NCBI RefSeq assembly: GCF_039543505.1
Contig: NZ_BAABJW010000002.1
Span: forward strand, 248,001 to 312,000
Direction of reading: 5' to 3'
Length of the DNA stretch: 64,000 nucleotides
DNA from: Litoribaculum gwangyangense
GTDB taxonomy: Bacteria; Bacteroidota; Bacteroidia; Flavobacteriales; Flavobacteriaceae
A model generated the notes under the pieces. The model had not been told where the DNA came from. It made no database searches and was given only the letters and a program-made list of their open reading frames with translations. Below, piece by piece: positions 9,365-16,502 of this stretch. The number at the start of each line of letters is the position of its first letter. Position 1 is the first letter of the stretch. The translations under genes were made by a program, and so were the position numbers.

Positions 9365-9949
9365 ATGCAACACGAACTTATTTCGGATGCTACCTTGGTT
9401 AGCAACTATATTAATGGTGATGAAAGTGCCTTAGAAACACTCATTATTAGGCACAAACAAAAAATTTACAGTTTTATTTATTCAAAAGTATATGATAGGG
9501 ATGTCGCTGAAGATATTTTTCAAGATACTTTTATAAAAGTTATTCGCACTCTAAAACGTGGGGCTTATAACGAGGAAGGTAAATTTTTACCTTGGGTGAT
9601 GCGTATATCCCATAATTTGGTAATTGATTTCTTTAGAAAAAACAACAGAATGCCAAAATTTGATAATGCTGGCGAGTTTAGTATTTTTTCGGTGTTAAGT
9701 GATACGAGTTTAAATGCTGAAAAAACAATCATTAAAGAACAAGTGGAACATGATGTAAGACGATTGGTTGACGAGCTACCTGAAGATCAAAAAGAGGTGC
9801 TTTTAATGCGAATTTATAGTGACATGAGTTTTAAGGAAATATCAGATAAAACAGGCGTTAGTATCAATACAGCTCTGGGAAGAATGCGTTATGCACTTAT
9901 TAATTTGCGCAAAATAATAGATAAGCATAACATAGTTTTAACTAATTGA
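9365..9949 (+). CDS. RNA polymerase sigma-70 factor, ECF subfamily
   Basis: A 194-residue alternative sigma factor. Region 2 spans residues about 20-95 (DVAEDIFQDTFIKVIRTL, then GKFLPWVMRISHNLVIDFFR), the part that recognises the -10 element and core polymerase. Region 4 spans about 135-190 (PEDQKEVLLMRIYSDMSFKEI, then a helix-turn-helix with NTALGRMRYALINLRK), which recognises the -35 element. There is no adjacent FecR-like anti-sigma gene and no zinc anti-sigma motif; a 49-residue ORF follows instead. The long structured leader suggests post-transcriptional control. Target genes cannot be predicted. Confidence 0.92.
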   Translation: MQHELISDATLVSNYINGDESALETLIIRHKQKIYSFIYSKVYDRDVAEDIFQDTFIKVIRTLKRGAYNEEGKFLPWVMRISHNLVIDFFRKNNRMPKFDNAGEFSIFSVLSDTSLNAEKTIIKEQVEHDVRRLVDELPEDQKEVLLMRIYSDMSFKEISDKTGVSINTALGRMRYALINLRKIIDKHNIVLTN

Positions 9950-10006
9950 TACAATAAAGTAAATTTTGATGCGTTATTGGTTTAAATAAACCCTTAACTT
10001 GATAAA

Positions 10007-10156
10007 ATGGCAAAACTTTACTCTGAGAAAAATTCTTTAAAAAATTTAAATGATTTTGAACCGAAAGAAGAAACGATTAATTTTCTTCTAAATTATTCTA
10101 AGGCTTTAAGTGTTATAAATTGTAATAAATTGAAGTTTGAAGCGCTTCTAAACTAA
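10007..10156 (+). CDS. Small 49-residue protein downstream of the sigma factor
   Basis: An ORF of 49 codons with an ATG start (MAKLYSEKNSLK at the N-terminus, NFLLNYSKALSVINCNKLKF in the middle). It begins 57 bases after the sigma gene, on the same strand, and ends just before a strong terminator, so both belong to one transcript. It is soluble, mixed in charge and predicted mainly helical. The segment ETINFLLNYSKALSV resembles small ORFs that I recall following ECF sigma genes in other Flavobacteriaceae. It could be a small anti-sigma factor or a sigma partner; this is inference from position only. Confidence 0.6.
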   Translation: MAKLYSEKNSLKNLNDFEPKEETINFLLNYSKALSVINCNKLKFEALLN

Positions 10157-10161
10157 GTTTC

Positions 10162-10195
10162 AAAAGTCCTAATAAGAAATTATTAGGACTTTTTT
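10162..10195 (+). terminator. Strong terminator after the sigma operon, overlapping the nth stop codon
   Basis: AAAAGTCCTAATAA, loop GAAA, TTATTAGGACTTTT, then more T residues: a perfect 14-bp stem with a GNRA-like loop. The minus strand also carries a T-rich run after the same stem, so it can serve both convergent transcripts. The right arm includes the last codons and the stop codon of nth (10183-10185). Confidence 0.9.
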
Positions 10196-10842
10196 AATTT
10201 ACGATATTCATTTAAAACAGCTTGTCTGCCAATTGTTTTGGTAATAATATCTTTTTCTAAATCCCAGCCTCTAGCGGGTGAATATTCTCGACCATACCAA
10301 ATTATTTGTAGATGTAAATCGTTCCATAATTCTCTAGGAAATAAACGTTTGGCATCTTTTTCGGTTTGTACCACGTTTTTACCATTACTTAAAGTCCATC
10401 GATACATCAGTCTGTGAATATGTGTATCAACGGGAAATGCAGGCACGCCAAAAGCTTGTGACATAACTACGCTAGCCGTTTTATGACCTACAGCTGGTAA
10501 GGCTTCCAAGGCCTCAAAACTTTGTGGTACTTCACCATGGTGTTTTTCAATGAGTATTTTTGATAGCCCATGAATACCCTTACTTTTCATAGGAGATAAC
10601 CCCACAGGCTTTATGATATCTCGAATTTCTTCAACAGTAAGTTTAACCATATCGTATGGGTTATCGGCTTTTTCAAACAACAAAGGCGTTATTTGGTTAA
10701 CTCGTATGTCGGTACTTTGAGCCGACATTAAAACAGCAATCAAGAGCGTAAAAGGGTCTTTATGTTCCAGAGGAATGGGTATTTCCGGATATAAATTATT
10801 TAAGGTTTTTATAACAAATTCAACCTTTTCATTCTTAGTCAT
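10183..10842 (-). CDS. nth: Endonuclease III-like DNA glycosylase lacking the iron-sulfur cluster
   Basis: A 219-residue member of the HhH-GPD base-excision repair family, which removes oxidised pyrimidines and cuts the abasic site. The helix-hairpin-helix LPAVGHKTASVV (residues about 115-126) contains the catalytic Lys, and VDTHIHR (about 138-144) contains the catalytic Asp. The classical EndoIII ends with a C-x6-C-x2-C-x5-C [4Fe-4S] site. Here the matching segment (WYGREYSPARGWDLEKD) has none of these, and the whole protein has no Cys at all. It is therefore a clusterless form. Its promoter overlaps that of the divergent bcp gene. Confidence 0.93.
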   Translation of the reverse strand: MTKNEKVEFVIKTLNNLYPEIPIPLEHKDPFTLLIAVLMSAQSTDIRVNQITPLLFEKADNPYDMVKLTVEEIRDIIKPVGLSPMKSKGIHGLSKILIEKHHGEVPQSFEALEALPAVGHKTASVVMSQAFGVPAFPVDTHIHRLMYRWTLSNGKNVVQTEKDAKRLFPRELWNDLHLQIIWYGREYSPARGWDLEKDIITKTIGRQAVLNEYRKLKKS

Positions 10843-10848
10843 AAATTG

Positions 10849-10856
10849 TATTTTTG
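10849..10856 (+). promoter_or_regulatory. -7 promoter box of bcp
   Basis: TATTTTTG matches TAnnTTTG and lies 21 bases before the bcp ATG. It sits in the 35-base gap between the divergent nth and bcp genes. No clear -33 TTG is visible. Confidence 0.5.
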
Positions 10857-10864
10857 TAAAAAAT

Positions 10865-10895
10865 CAAAGTTAAGACTATGAATACACTAAAACAA
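10865..10895 (-). promoter_or_regulatory. Promoter of nth, reaching into the bcp coding region
   Basis: On the minus strand TTG (10893-10895) and TAACTTTG (10865-10872) are separated by 20 bases. The -33 box lies inside the bcp gene. The two divergent core promoters face each other within about 50 bases, so they probably compete for polymerase. Confidence 0.55.
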
Positions 10896-11330
10896 GGCGA
10901 TGCTGTGCCTAATTTCTCAGCTAAAGATGAACAGGGTAATACTATATCGCTTAGCGATTACAAAGGAAAAAAACTTATCGTATTCTTTTACCCTAAAGCA
11001 GATACCCCTGGTTGTACCGCTGAAGCCTGTAATTTAAGAGATAATTACAATGCGTTACAGGAAAAAGGTTATGAATTATTAGGTGTAAGTGCTGATTCTG
11101 AGAAGCATCAAGCTAAATTTAAGAGTAAATATGAATTTCCATTCCCCCTATTGGCAGATGAGGATAAAACGGTTATAAATACTTTTGGAGTTTGGGGACC
11201 TAAGAAGTTTATGGGTAGAGAATATGATGGAATTCATAGAATGACCTTTTTAATAAATGAAAAGGGTATTATTGAAGAAGTTATAGACAAAGTGAAAACT
11301 AAAGATCACGCAGCGCAAATACTAGGATAG
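10878..11330 (+). CDS. bcp: Thioredoxin-dependent thiol peroxidase (BCP/PrxQ peroxiredoxin)
   Basis: A 150-residue cytoplasmic peroxiredoxin that reduces hydrogen peroxide and organic peroxides with electrons from thioredoxin. The motif PKADTPGCTAEACNLRD (residues about 35-51) holds the peroxidatic Cys and, five residues later, the second Cys typical of the alpha-helix-2 atypical 2-Cys class. Further family marks are the N-terminal GDAVPNF and the FGVWGPKKFMGREYDGI region. It is divergent from nth, another oxidative-damage gene, and ends in a strong bidirectional terminator. Confidence 0.96.
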   Translation: MNTLKQGDAVPNFSAKDEQGNTISLSDYKGKKLIVFFYPKADTPGCTAEACNLRDNYNALQEKGYELLGVSADSEKHQAKFKSKYEFPFPLLADEDKTVINTFGVWGPKKFMGREYDGIHRMTFLINEKGIIEEVIDKVKTKDHAAQILG

Positions 11331-11331
11331 T

Positions 11332-11362
11332 AAAAAGCGGCCATTAAGAATGGCCGCTTTTT
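11332..11362. terminator. Bidirectional terminator between bcp and the 490-residue gene
   Basis: AAAAAGCGGCCATT, loop AAG, AATGGCCGCTTTTT: a perfect 14-bp GC-rich stem with an A run on one side and a T run on the other, between convergent genes. Confidence 0.93.
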
Positions 11363-11366
11363 ATTT

Positions 11367-12839
11367 TTATTTAGGCAATTTTCTTTTCCTACTTAAGGTT
11401 AATGGTCTTCTAGTATATCCAAATAGTCTGTAATCTTTAATCAAATCGGCGGTTCCTTCTGGTACCATTTCTTCCCAACCGTGATCTCCAGTGGTAATCA
11501 TTCTTAAGATTTCTCTTGAGAAAATATTCATTATACTAGTATCGTATTCCTCTATATCTATTACTTTTCCATTATACTTAAAGAACTTGTAAAGTTCTTT
11601 CATTCTTGGGTAAACTTTTAAATTTTCACTTGTAATTAACTCACCTGTTTCAGGGTCTAACATAGGGTACAAGTAAACCTTTAAATCTTTGAAGAATAAC
11701 TTTCCAAAGGCTTCTAATATACCTCCGCTGATATGTCGATAATACTTCTCATCAAAAATATCAACCAAATTACTCACACCCATAACTAAGCCCATTCTAG
11801 CTTTGGTGTATTTTGAGAAATATTCCACAACTTTATAATATTCTTGAAAATTAGATATCATTACCGATTGCCCTAATGAACATAATAAATCAGCTCTATC
11901 TATGAAATCTTGCTCATCAATTTCTCCTTCTGCTCTTAAATTGGATAAAGTAATTTCAAAAACCACTTCGGTTTTGTCTTTATCAACTTTATTTTCTTTA
12001 ATAAACATGTTATATGATTTCTCATACATAGCCATGTTTACCTTGGTTACAGGTCTGAAACTACCTCTTAGAGCAAGAATATTCTTTTTATAAAACACTT
12101 TAGCAGGAAGTACGTTTGTTCCATCAGGGCCAAACATTACGGCATCCGTCATACCGTTTTTAACCAATTGCAAGCTCATTAATCGGTTGTCAATATTTTT
12201 AAAAACGGGCCCAGAAAAGTTTATAGTATCAATCTCAACTTGATCTTTATCTAAGTGGTCATACAAATAACGAAGTAATTTTTTAGGTTCATTATACTTG
12301 TAAAAAGCTCCATAAATCAAATTGGTACCTAAAATACCAAGTGTTTCCTGTTGTAACCGGGCATCAGTTTCTTTAAAGCGAATGTGCAGAATAATTTCGT
12401 TATAATCACCCTTTGCTTCAACTTGGTACTTAATTCCAACCCAACCATGGCCCTTAAATTGTTTTGCAAAATCAATGGTAGCCACCGTATTGGCATAGGT
12501 AAAGAATATTTTGTTTGGATGCTTATCACGTGTCAATCTATTCTCCATGAGATTCATTTCATGTGTAAGCATTTTTCGCAAACGTGCCTCAGTAACATAG
12601 CGCCCATCATCTTCGGCGCCATAAATGGCGTCACTGAAATCTTTATCGTAAGCAGACATAGCTTTCGCTATGGTTCCAGAAGCACCACCAGCTCTAAAAA
12701 AATGCCTGCAAGTTTCTTGACCTGCACCAATTTCGGCAAATGTTCCGTAAATATTTTCATTTAAATTTATGCGAAGTGCTTTAGATTTTAAGGATGGGAT
12801 ATCATCAAATTCTTTATCTCCTTTTATGGTAATCTCCAT
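11367..12839 (-). CDS. Conserved 490-residue Bacteroidota protein, function unclear
   Basis: I recognise this as a strongly conserved protein of Bacteroidota (N-terminus with FDDIPSLKSKALRINLNENI, then GTFAEIGAGQETCRHFFRAG). I recall homologues carrying conflicting labels such as nicotinate-nucleotide adenylyltransferase or TonB-dependent receptor. Neither fits what is visible: there is no signal peptide or beta-barrel pattern, and neither the GxxxPxHxGH nor the ISSTxxR motif of nucleotidyltransferases. It looks soluble and cytoplasmic, with mixed alpha/beta composition. It is monocistronic and has its own promoter. The function should be left open. Confidence 0.8.
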   Translation of the reverse strand: MEITIKGDKEFDDIPSLKSKALRINLNENIYGTFAEIGAGQETCRHFFRAGGASGTIAKAMSAYDKDFSDAIYGAEDDGRYVTEARLRKMLTHEMNLMENRLTRDKHPNKIFFTYANTVATIDFAKQFKGHGWVGIKYQVEAKGDYNEIILHIRFKETDARLQQETLGILGTNLIYGAFYKYNEPKKLLRYLYDHLDKDQVEIDTINFSGPVFKNIDNRLMSLQLVKNGMTDAVMFGPDGTNVLPAKVFYKKNILALRGSFRPVTKVNMAMYEKSYNMFIKENKVDKDKTEVVFEITLSNLRAEGEIDEQDFIDRADLLCSLGQSVMISNFQEYYKVVEYFSKYTKARMGLVMGVSNLVDIFDEKYYRHISGGILEAFGKLFFKDLKVYLYPMLDPETGELITSENLKVYPRMKELYKFFKYNGKVIDIEEYDTSIMNIFSREILRMITTGDHGWEEMVPEGTADLIKDYRLFGYTRRPLTLSRKRKLPK

Positions 12840-12867
12840 ATCATATATAGGTTATAGCAAATAAATA

Positions 12868-12896
12868 CAAAGGTATTAAATAACTACAGCAAACAA
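12868..12896 (-). promoter_or_regulatory. Promoter of the 490-residue gene
   Basis: On the minus strand TTG (rc of 12894-12896) and TACCTTTG (12868-12875) are 18 bases apart. The -7 box lies 28 bases before the start codon. Confidence 0.55.
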
Positions 12897-12907
12897 AAAA
12901 ATAAGCT

Positions 12908-12915
12908 TATTTTTG
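12908..12915 (+). promoter_or_regulatory. -7 promoter box of the MBL hydrolase gene
   Basis: TATTTTTG matches TAnnTTTG. It lies 19 bases before the TTG start at 12935, giving a leader of about 14 bases and supporting that start. Confidence 0.5.
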
Positions 12916-12934
12916 TATTAAACTTAACTAAACA

Positions 12935-13696
12935 TTGAAAATCACTTTTCTTGGTACCGGCACCTCTCAAGGTATTCCAATTATTGGTAGCGAACATCCC
13001 GTTTGCTTAAGCGAAGATAAAAGAGATAAACGCTTACGAGTTTCTGTTTTAATAGAATGGGATGACCATATCTATGTGGTGGATTGTGGACCTGACTTTC
13101 GATATCAAATGCTTAGAGCAAAATGCAAAAGAATTGACGGAATTATCTTTACACATGAGCATTCAGACCACGTTTTAGGATTTGATGATATAAGACCATT
13201 TTATTTTAGGCAAGGCGATATACCCATTTATGCTCATAAACGTGTTGTGAAAGAATTAAAAAAACGTTTTGATTATATTTTTGAAACAGAAAATAAATAT
13301 CCAGGTGCACCAACTGTAACTGTAAATAAAATAAAAAATAAACCTTTTAAATTACATGGTTTGGAGGTGGTACCCATAAGCGGAAAACATGACAACTTAC
13401 AAGTTTTTGGGTTTAGGTTTCATGATTTTGCCTATTTAACGGATATGAAAACGGTAAAAGACAAGGAGATTCAAAAGCTGAAAAACCTAAAAGTATTGGT
13501 GGTAAATGCGTTACGATTAGAACCGCATAGATCGCATTTTAATTTAGAAGAAGCTTTACTATTTATTGCAAAAGTAAATCCAGAAAAGGCCTATTTAACT
13601 CATATAAGCCATTTATTGGGTTTTCATAAGGAAGTTGAAAAGAAATTACCAGAAAACGTCTTTTTAGCTTATGATGAGTTACAAATAACTATTTAA
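12935..13696 (+). CDS. MBL-fold metal-dependent hydrolase (PhnP-like)
   Basis: A 253-residue metallo-beta-lactamase-fold enzyme. THEHSDH (residues 73-79) gives the metal ligands His74, His76, Asp78 and His79. DCGPDF near residue 50, KHDN near 147 and the later LTDM and SHLL segments supply the other expected ligands. The start FLGTGTSQGIP is typical of the PhnP/ribonuclease Z-like branch, whose members cleave cyclic phosphodiesters. The start codon is TTG, supported by the promoter just upstream and by the family N-terminus KITFLGTG. The physiological substrate is not known. A small membrane protein gene follows after nine bases. Confidence 0.88.
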   Translation: MKITFLGTGTSQGIPIIGSEHPVCLSEDKRDKRLRVSVLIEWDDHIYVVDCGPDFRYQMLRAKCKRIDGIIFTHEHSDHVLGFDDIRPFYFRQGDIPIYAHKRVVKELKKRFDYIFETENKYPGAPTVTVNKIKNKPFKLHGLEVVPISGKHDNLQVFGFRFHDFAYLTDMKTVKDKEIQKLKNLKVLVVNALRLEPHRSHFNLEEALLFIAKVNPEKAYLTHISHLLGFHKEVEKKLPENVFLAYDELQITI

Positions 13697-13705
13697 ATTT
13701 TTAAA

Positions 13706-14206
13706 ATGAGACAAAGAATTTTTATGTATCTTTTTATATTTTCAATATTATTGGTCATTTTTCAATATGTAAATTCAAAACGCGTATTTGAGGATTTGAA
13801 TAATAAAACTGAAGATTACAAAACACAATTGATTAAGTATAAAGATTCTGTTTTGGTATTACAAAATGAAATTTCGGAAATTTCACATTTTAATTTGGAA
13901 AAAAATGAAGATGCCATTACATATTTTGAAAACGACGGTTATAATGTCGACGAACTAATTCCATTAATAAAAGACCAACTTTATACGTTAAATGAGGTAA
14001 AAGGCGAGCATCCAATTATCCCATATGTTTCAAGTGAGGGGCGAAAAATGCTTATAAACACCGTTAAAATTTTAAACCATAAATGGATTATTGCCGATTT
14101 TACTGATGGCGAATATTGGGGAGAAATTCTGGTAAGATACTTTATGAACGAAGATAAAACTGTTGATTTTGAGCTGTCAGAATCGTTTTTATATCCGTTT
14201 AATTAA
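13706..14206 (+). CDS. Membrane-anchored coiled-coil protein, unknown
   Basis: A 166-residue protein. One N-terminal membrane helix (residues about 5-23) is followed by a predicted coiled coil (about 28-62) and a C-terminal domain with the segments GEHPIIPYVSSEGRKM and HKWIIADFTDGEYWGEI. I do not recognise a catalytic family. The topology is that of a bitopic inner-membrane protein with its soluble part in the periplasm or cytoplasm. It starts nine bases after the MBL hydrolase gene and is probably co-transcribed with it. Confidence 0.75.
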   Translation: MRQRIFMYLFIFSILLVIFQYVNSKRVFEDLNNKTEDYKTQLIKYKDSVLVLQNEISEISHFNLEKNEDAITYFENDGYNVDELIPLIKDQLYTLNEVKGEHPIIPYVSSEGRKMLINTVKILNHKWIIADFTDGEYWGEILVRYFMNEDKTVDFELSESFLYPFN

Positions 14207-14209
14207 TGG

Positions 14210-14578
14210 CTATCTGATTTTAAAGGCAACACCTTTTTGCTTTTTCGTTTCCCCAACATAAGAGTATTCATAGGTATATGAGGAATCGGTGGTGGTTAAA
14301 ATTTTCAAATGAACATCTTTTCTCTCAGCCATATTTTTTGGGTTTATTGTTTTGAATATAACCTCACAATCGTTTATCCAACGTAATTGAGTAGAATCAA
14401 TTTTATTGTTGTAAGTCTCAATCTGTAAATTTTCACTTCTTTTAAATGTTGATTTATACAAAACATCGTTTATCTTAACTTCGCTATAAAATTCCCCTGT
14501 TTTAAAATCCTTACAGTTTCTCGTAGTTTCGTAGCAACTAACAAGAGTGAATAGAAATATAATGTATTGAAACCTCAT
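14210..14578 (-). CDS. Small lipoprotein, unknown
   Basis: A 122-residue protein with a short signal peptide ending in a lipobox (FTLVSC; Cys15 would carry the lipid). The mature part is beta-rich and contains two more Cys residues (NCKDFKTGEFY, NDCEVIF) that could form a disulfide. It resembles a short flavobacterial lipoprotein family that I recall being mislabelled as DNA topoisomerase IV in some genomes; nothing in this sequence supports such a role. It is convergent with the preceding gene, with three bases between the stops. Confidence 0.7.
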   Translation of the reverse strand: MRFQYIIFLFTLVSCYETTRNCKDFKTGEFYSEVKINDVLYKSTFKRSENLQIETYNNKIDSTQLRWINDCEVIFKTINPKNMAERKDVHLKILTTTDSSYTYEYSYVGETKKQKGVAFKIR

Positions 14579-14614
14579 ATCATTTTTTGAATTACAAAAT
14601 TACTAAAGAAAATA

Positions 14615-14986
14615 TTATTTATTGAAGTTTTTAAAAGTTCCATCAGAATAAAAAATAACAATTTGTTCAATAGTTTTTTCTTTATCTGGTGTTTCAGATT
14701 TTAATAATTCCTTTGTCAAACTAAGAGGGATTTCACTTTTGATTTTCTCAGCTTTACTTTCAGATGGAAATTCTCCTTTACCATTAAACAACCAATATAA
14801 ATCAACCTCTGGAAATGTGGATAGCACTTTCAGAATAAAATCTAAACTGGGCTTATTTCTTCCAGATAAAATATGTGAAATACTAGAACGTTGCACTCCA
14901 ATTTTTTCAGCAAAAGAAGAGGCGGATTCACCGTAATAATCTATTACTTTTTGCAATCTTTTAATGAAATCATCAGTGTTTATCAT
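14615..14986 (-). CDS. XRE-family helix-turn-helix transcriptional regulator
   Basis: A 123-residue DNA-binding protein. Residues about 5-60 form a Cro/CI-type helix-turn-helix (RLQKVIDYYGESASSFAEKI, then VQRSSISHILSGRNKPSLDF), followed by the LYWLFNGKGEFP segment common in this family. The C-terminal tail is charged and flexible. The gene is divergent from the M14 peptidase gene, and the intergenic region holds four near-identical palindromes that look like its operators. One of them covers its own -7 box, so negative autoregulation is likely. It does not look like a phage gene, since all neighbours are core genes. Confidence 0.88.
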   Translation of the reverse strand: MINTDDFIKRLQKVIDYYGESASSFAEKIGVQRSSISHILSGRNKPSLDFILKVLSTFPEVDLYWLFNGKGEFPSESKAEKIKSEIPLSLTKELLKSETPDKEKTIEQIVIFYSDGTFKNFNK

Positions 14987-15013
14987 TGTAAATTACTAAA
15001 ATGAATTTTTTGT

Positions 15014-15027
15014 TTTACAAATGTAAC
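15014..15027. promoter_or_regulatory. Operator site 1 (over the XRE gene promoter)
   Basis: TTTACAAATGTAAC matches the 14-base palindrome TTTACA-nn-TGTAAA at 13 of 14 positions. Its minus strand contains TACATTTG (15018-15025), a -7 box correctly placed for the XRE gene, about 30 bases before the start codon. Confidence 0.65.
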
Positions 15028-15192
15028 AATATATCTCTTAATTTGAGTATTTATTGTATGTGTAATTGTAAAAAATATGAAATATTACTTCATATAAAAT
15101 AGTATAAATAATTAATATATAGCATATTATAATATAAATATAATTTACATTTATTTCTTGTTTACATTATTAGTATTATGTAAAATGAATTG

Positions 15193-15206
15193 AATACAAA
15201 TGTAAA
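15193..15206. promoter_or_regulatory. Operator site 2
   Basis: AATACAAATGTAAA matches the palindrome at 12 of 14 positions. Its centre is 34 bases upstream of that of site 3. Confidence 0.5.
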
Positions 15207-15226
15207 CAATTGAGCCATACTTTGTG

Positions 15227-15240
15227 TTTACAAATGTAAA
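15227..15240. promoter_or_regulatory. Operator site 3 (perfect)
   Basis: TTTACAAATGTAAA has both half-sites perfect. It lies upstream of the M14 peptidase promoter. Its centre is 24 bases from that of site 4, a little over two DNA turns, which would allow cooperative binding. Confidence 0.7.
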
Positions 15241-15250
15241 TTAGTAAATG

Positions 15251-15264
15251 TTTACATTTGTAAA
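15251..15264. promoter_or_regulatory. Operator site 4 (perfect), containing the -7 box of the M14 gene
   Basis: TTTACATTTGTAAA is the exact reverse complement of site 3. It contains TACATTTG (15253-15260), which matches the TAnnTTTG -7 box and lies 17 bases before the start codon. Binding here would block the promoter directly. No -33 TTG is found at a normal distance. Confidence 0.65.
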
Positions 15265-15277
15265 TTAATAATTTATC

Positions 15278-16432
15278 ATGCAGTTAGAAGTCATCCAATC
15301 GTTATTCTCAAAGCACAAAGAAACTAGTTTATATCATAGGTATATTGCCACTAAACATATAGAACCTTTGGTCAATAATTTGAAAGATTTTATAGAACTT
15401 AAGATTATTGGAAAATCGGTTTTAAACGAATCTATTTATGGTGTAAAAATCGGAAAAGGCCACAAAAGAATTTTAATGTGGTCGCAAATGCACGGAAATG
15501 AATCTACAACTACCAAAGCTGTTTTTGATCTCCTAAACGTACTATCTAGAGATAGTAGTCTTAAATATGTTTTAGATAGATGCACATTGTTTATTATTCC
15601 TATTTTAAATCCAGATGGTGCAAAAGCCTATACTCGTATCAATGCCAATGAAGTTGATTTAAACAGGGATGCTCAAAATTTAACACAACCAGAAAGTAAA
15701 GTTTTGCGACAAGTATTTAATGATTTCATGCCTCATTTTTGTTTTAACTTACATGGCCAGCGAACTATTTTTAGTGCCGGAAACATAGATAAGCCAGCAA
15801 CTATTTCTTTTTTGGCGCCAGCTCAAGATAAGTATTGCAATATCACACCAAACAGAAAGATTGCTATGGAGATAATAAGTGTTATGAATAACGCTTTGCA
15901 ACAAATAATTCCAGGTCAAGTAGGAAAATATGATGATGCTTTTAACTTAAATTGTGTTGGAGATACTTTTCAAAGTGAAAATGTGCCTACGATTTTATTT
16001 GAAGCTGGTCATTACTCTAACGATTATGAGAGGGAAAAAACAAGAGAGTTTATATTTATATCTTATTTAGAATCTTTAAATTACATTTCAAATACAGATG
16101 TAACAGGAGAAGATTACCAATCATATTTAAAAATTCCAGAAAACGAAAAACTTTTTTATGACATAATTATTAGAAATGCCAAAACAAAAATAAACACAGA
16201 GGAGGTTATTGTAGATGTTGGTATTCTTTTTCAAGAAAAATTAATAGATAAAAAAGTGGAATTTATCCCTAAAATTGATAAAATGGAAGATTTAGATTCC
16301 TTTTATGGGCATAAAGAAATTAATGCTAATAGAAATTTGGTATTGAATGAAAACGGTGGTGATTTGAGTATTGGTAGCGAAAACGTTTTCGTAATAATAA
16401 ATAATGAGAAAATCTTATTATTTTCAAAATAA
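15278..16432 (+). CDS. M14-family zinc carboxypeptidase
   Basis: A 384-residue metallopeptidase-like protein. The zinc-binding set is visible: His72 and Glu75 in MHGNES, and His159 in NLHGQ. NPDGA (residues about 111-115) and the Arg in DLNRD supply the substrate-binding part. Glu242 in ILFEAGHY fits the catalytic Glu. The last 110 residues form an extra domain of unknown role. No signal peptide is seen, so it probably acts in the cytoplasm, perhaps on peptides or an N-acyl amino acid. The gene is divergent from an XRE regulator, has operator palindromes over its promoter, and is followed by an Lrp/AsnC regulator. Confidence 0.88.
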   Translation: MQLEVIQSLFSKHKETSLYHRYIATKHIEPLVNNLKDFIELKIIGKSVLNESIYGVKIGKGHKRILMWSQMHGNESTTTKAVFDLLNVLSRDSSLKYVLDRCTLFIIPILNPDGAKAYTRINANEVDLNRDAQNLTQPESKVLRQVFNDFMPHFCFNLHGQRTIFSAGNIDKPATISFLAPAQDKYCNITPNRKIAMEIISVMNNALQQIIPGQVGKYDDAFNLNCVGDTFQSENVPTILFEAGHYSNDYEREKTREFIFISYLESLNYISNTDVTGEDYQSYLKIPENEKLFYDIIIRNAKTKINTEEVIVDVGILFQEKLIDKKVEFIPKIDKMEDLDSFYGHKEINANRNLVLNENGGDLSIGSENVFVIINNEKILLFSK

Positions 16433-16470
16433 AATGTATCAATTATGTGTTATTTTTAATAAAAATGTAT

Positions 16471-16478
16471 TAATTTTG
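16471..16478 (+). promoter_or_regulatory. -7 promoter box of the Lrp/AsnC gene
   Basis: TAATTTTG matches TAnnTTTG and ends 24 bases before the ATG, suggesting that the regulator has its own promoter besides read-through from the M14 gene. Confidence 0.45.
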
Positions 16479-16502
16479 CTTTTTATTTAAGAATAGTTAA
16501 TT

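Noticed and set aside
14210..14578. Label of DNA topoisomerase IV for the small lipoprotein
   Set aside because: The protein has a lipobox and 122 residues, with no topoisomerase motif.
14615..15277. Phage repressor and operator region
   Set aside because: The XRE gene and palindromes resemble a phage switch, but all neighbours are chromosomal core genes and no integrase or phage gene is present.
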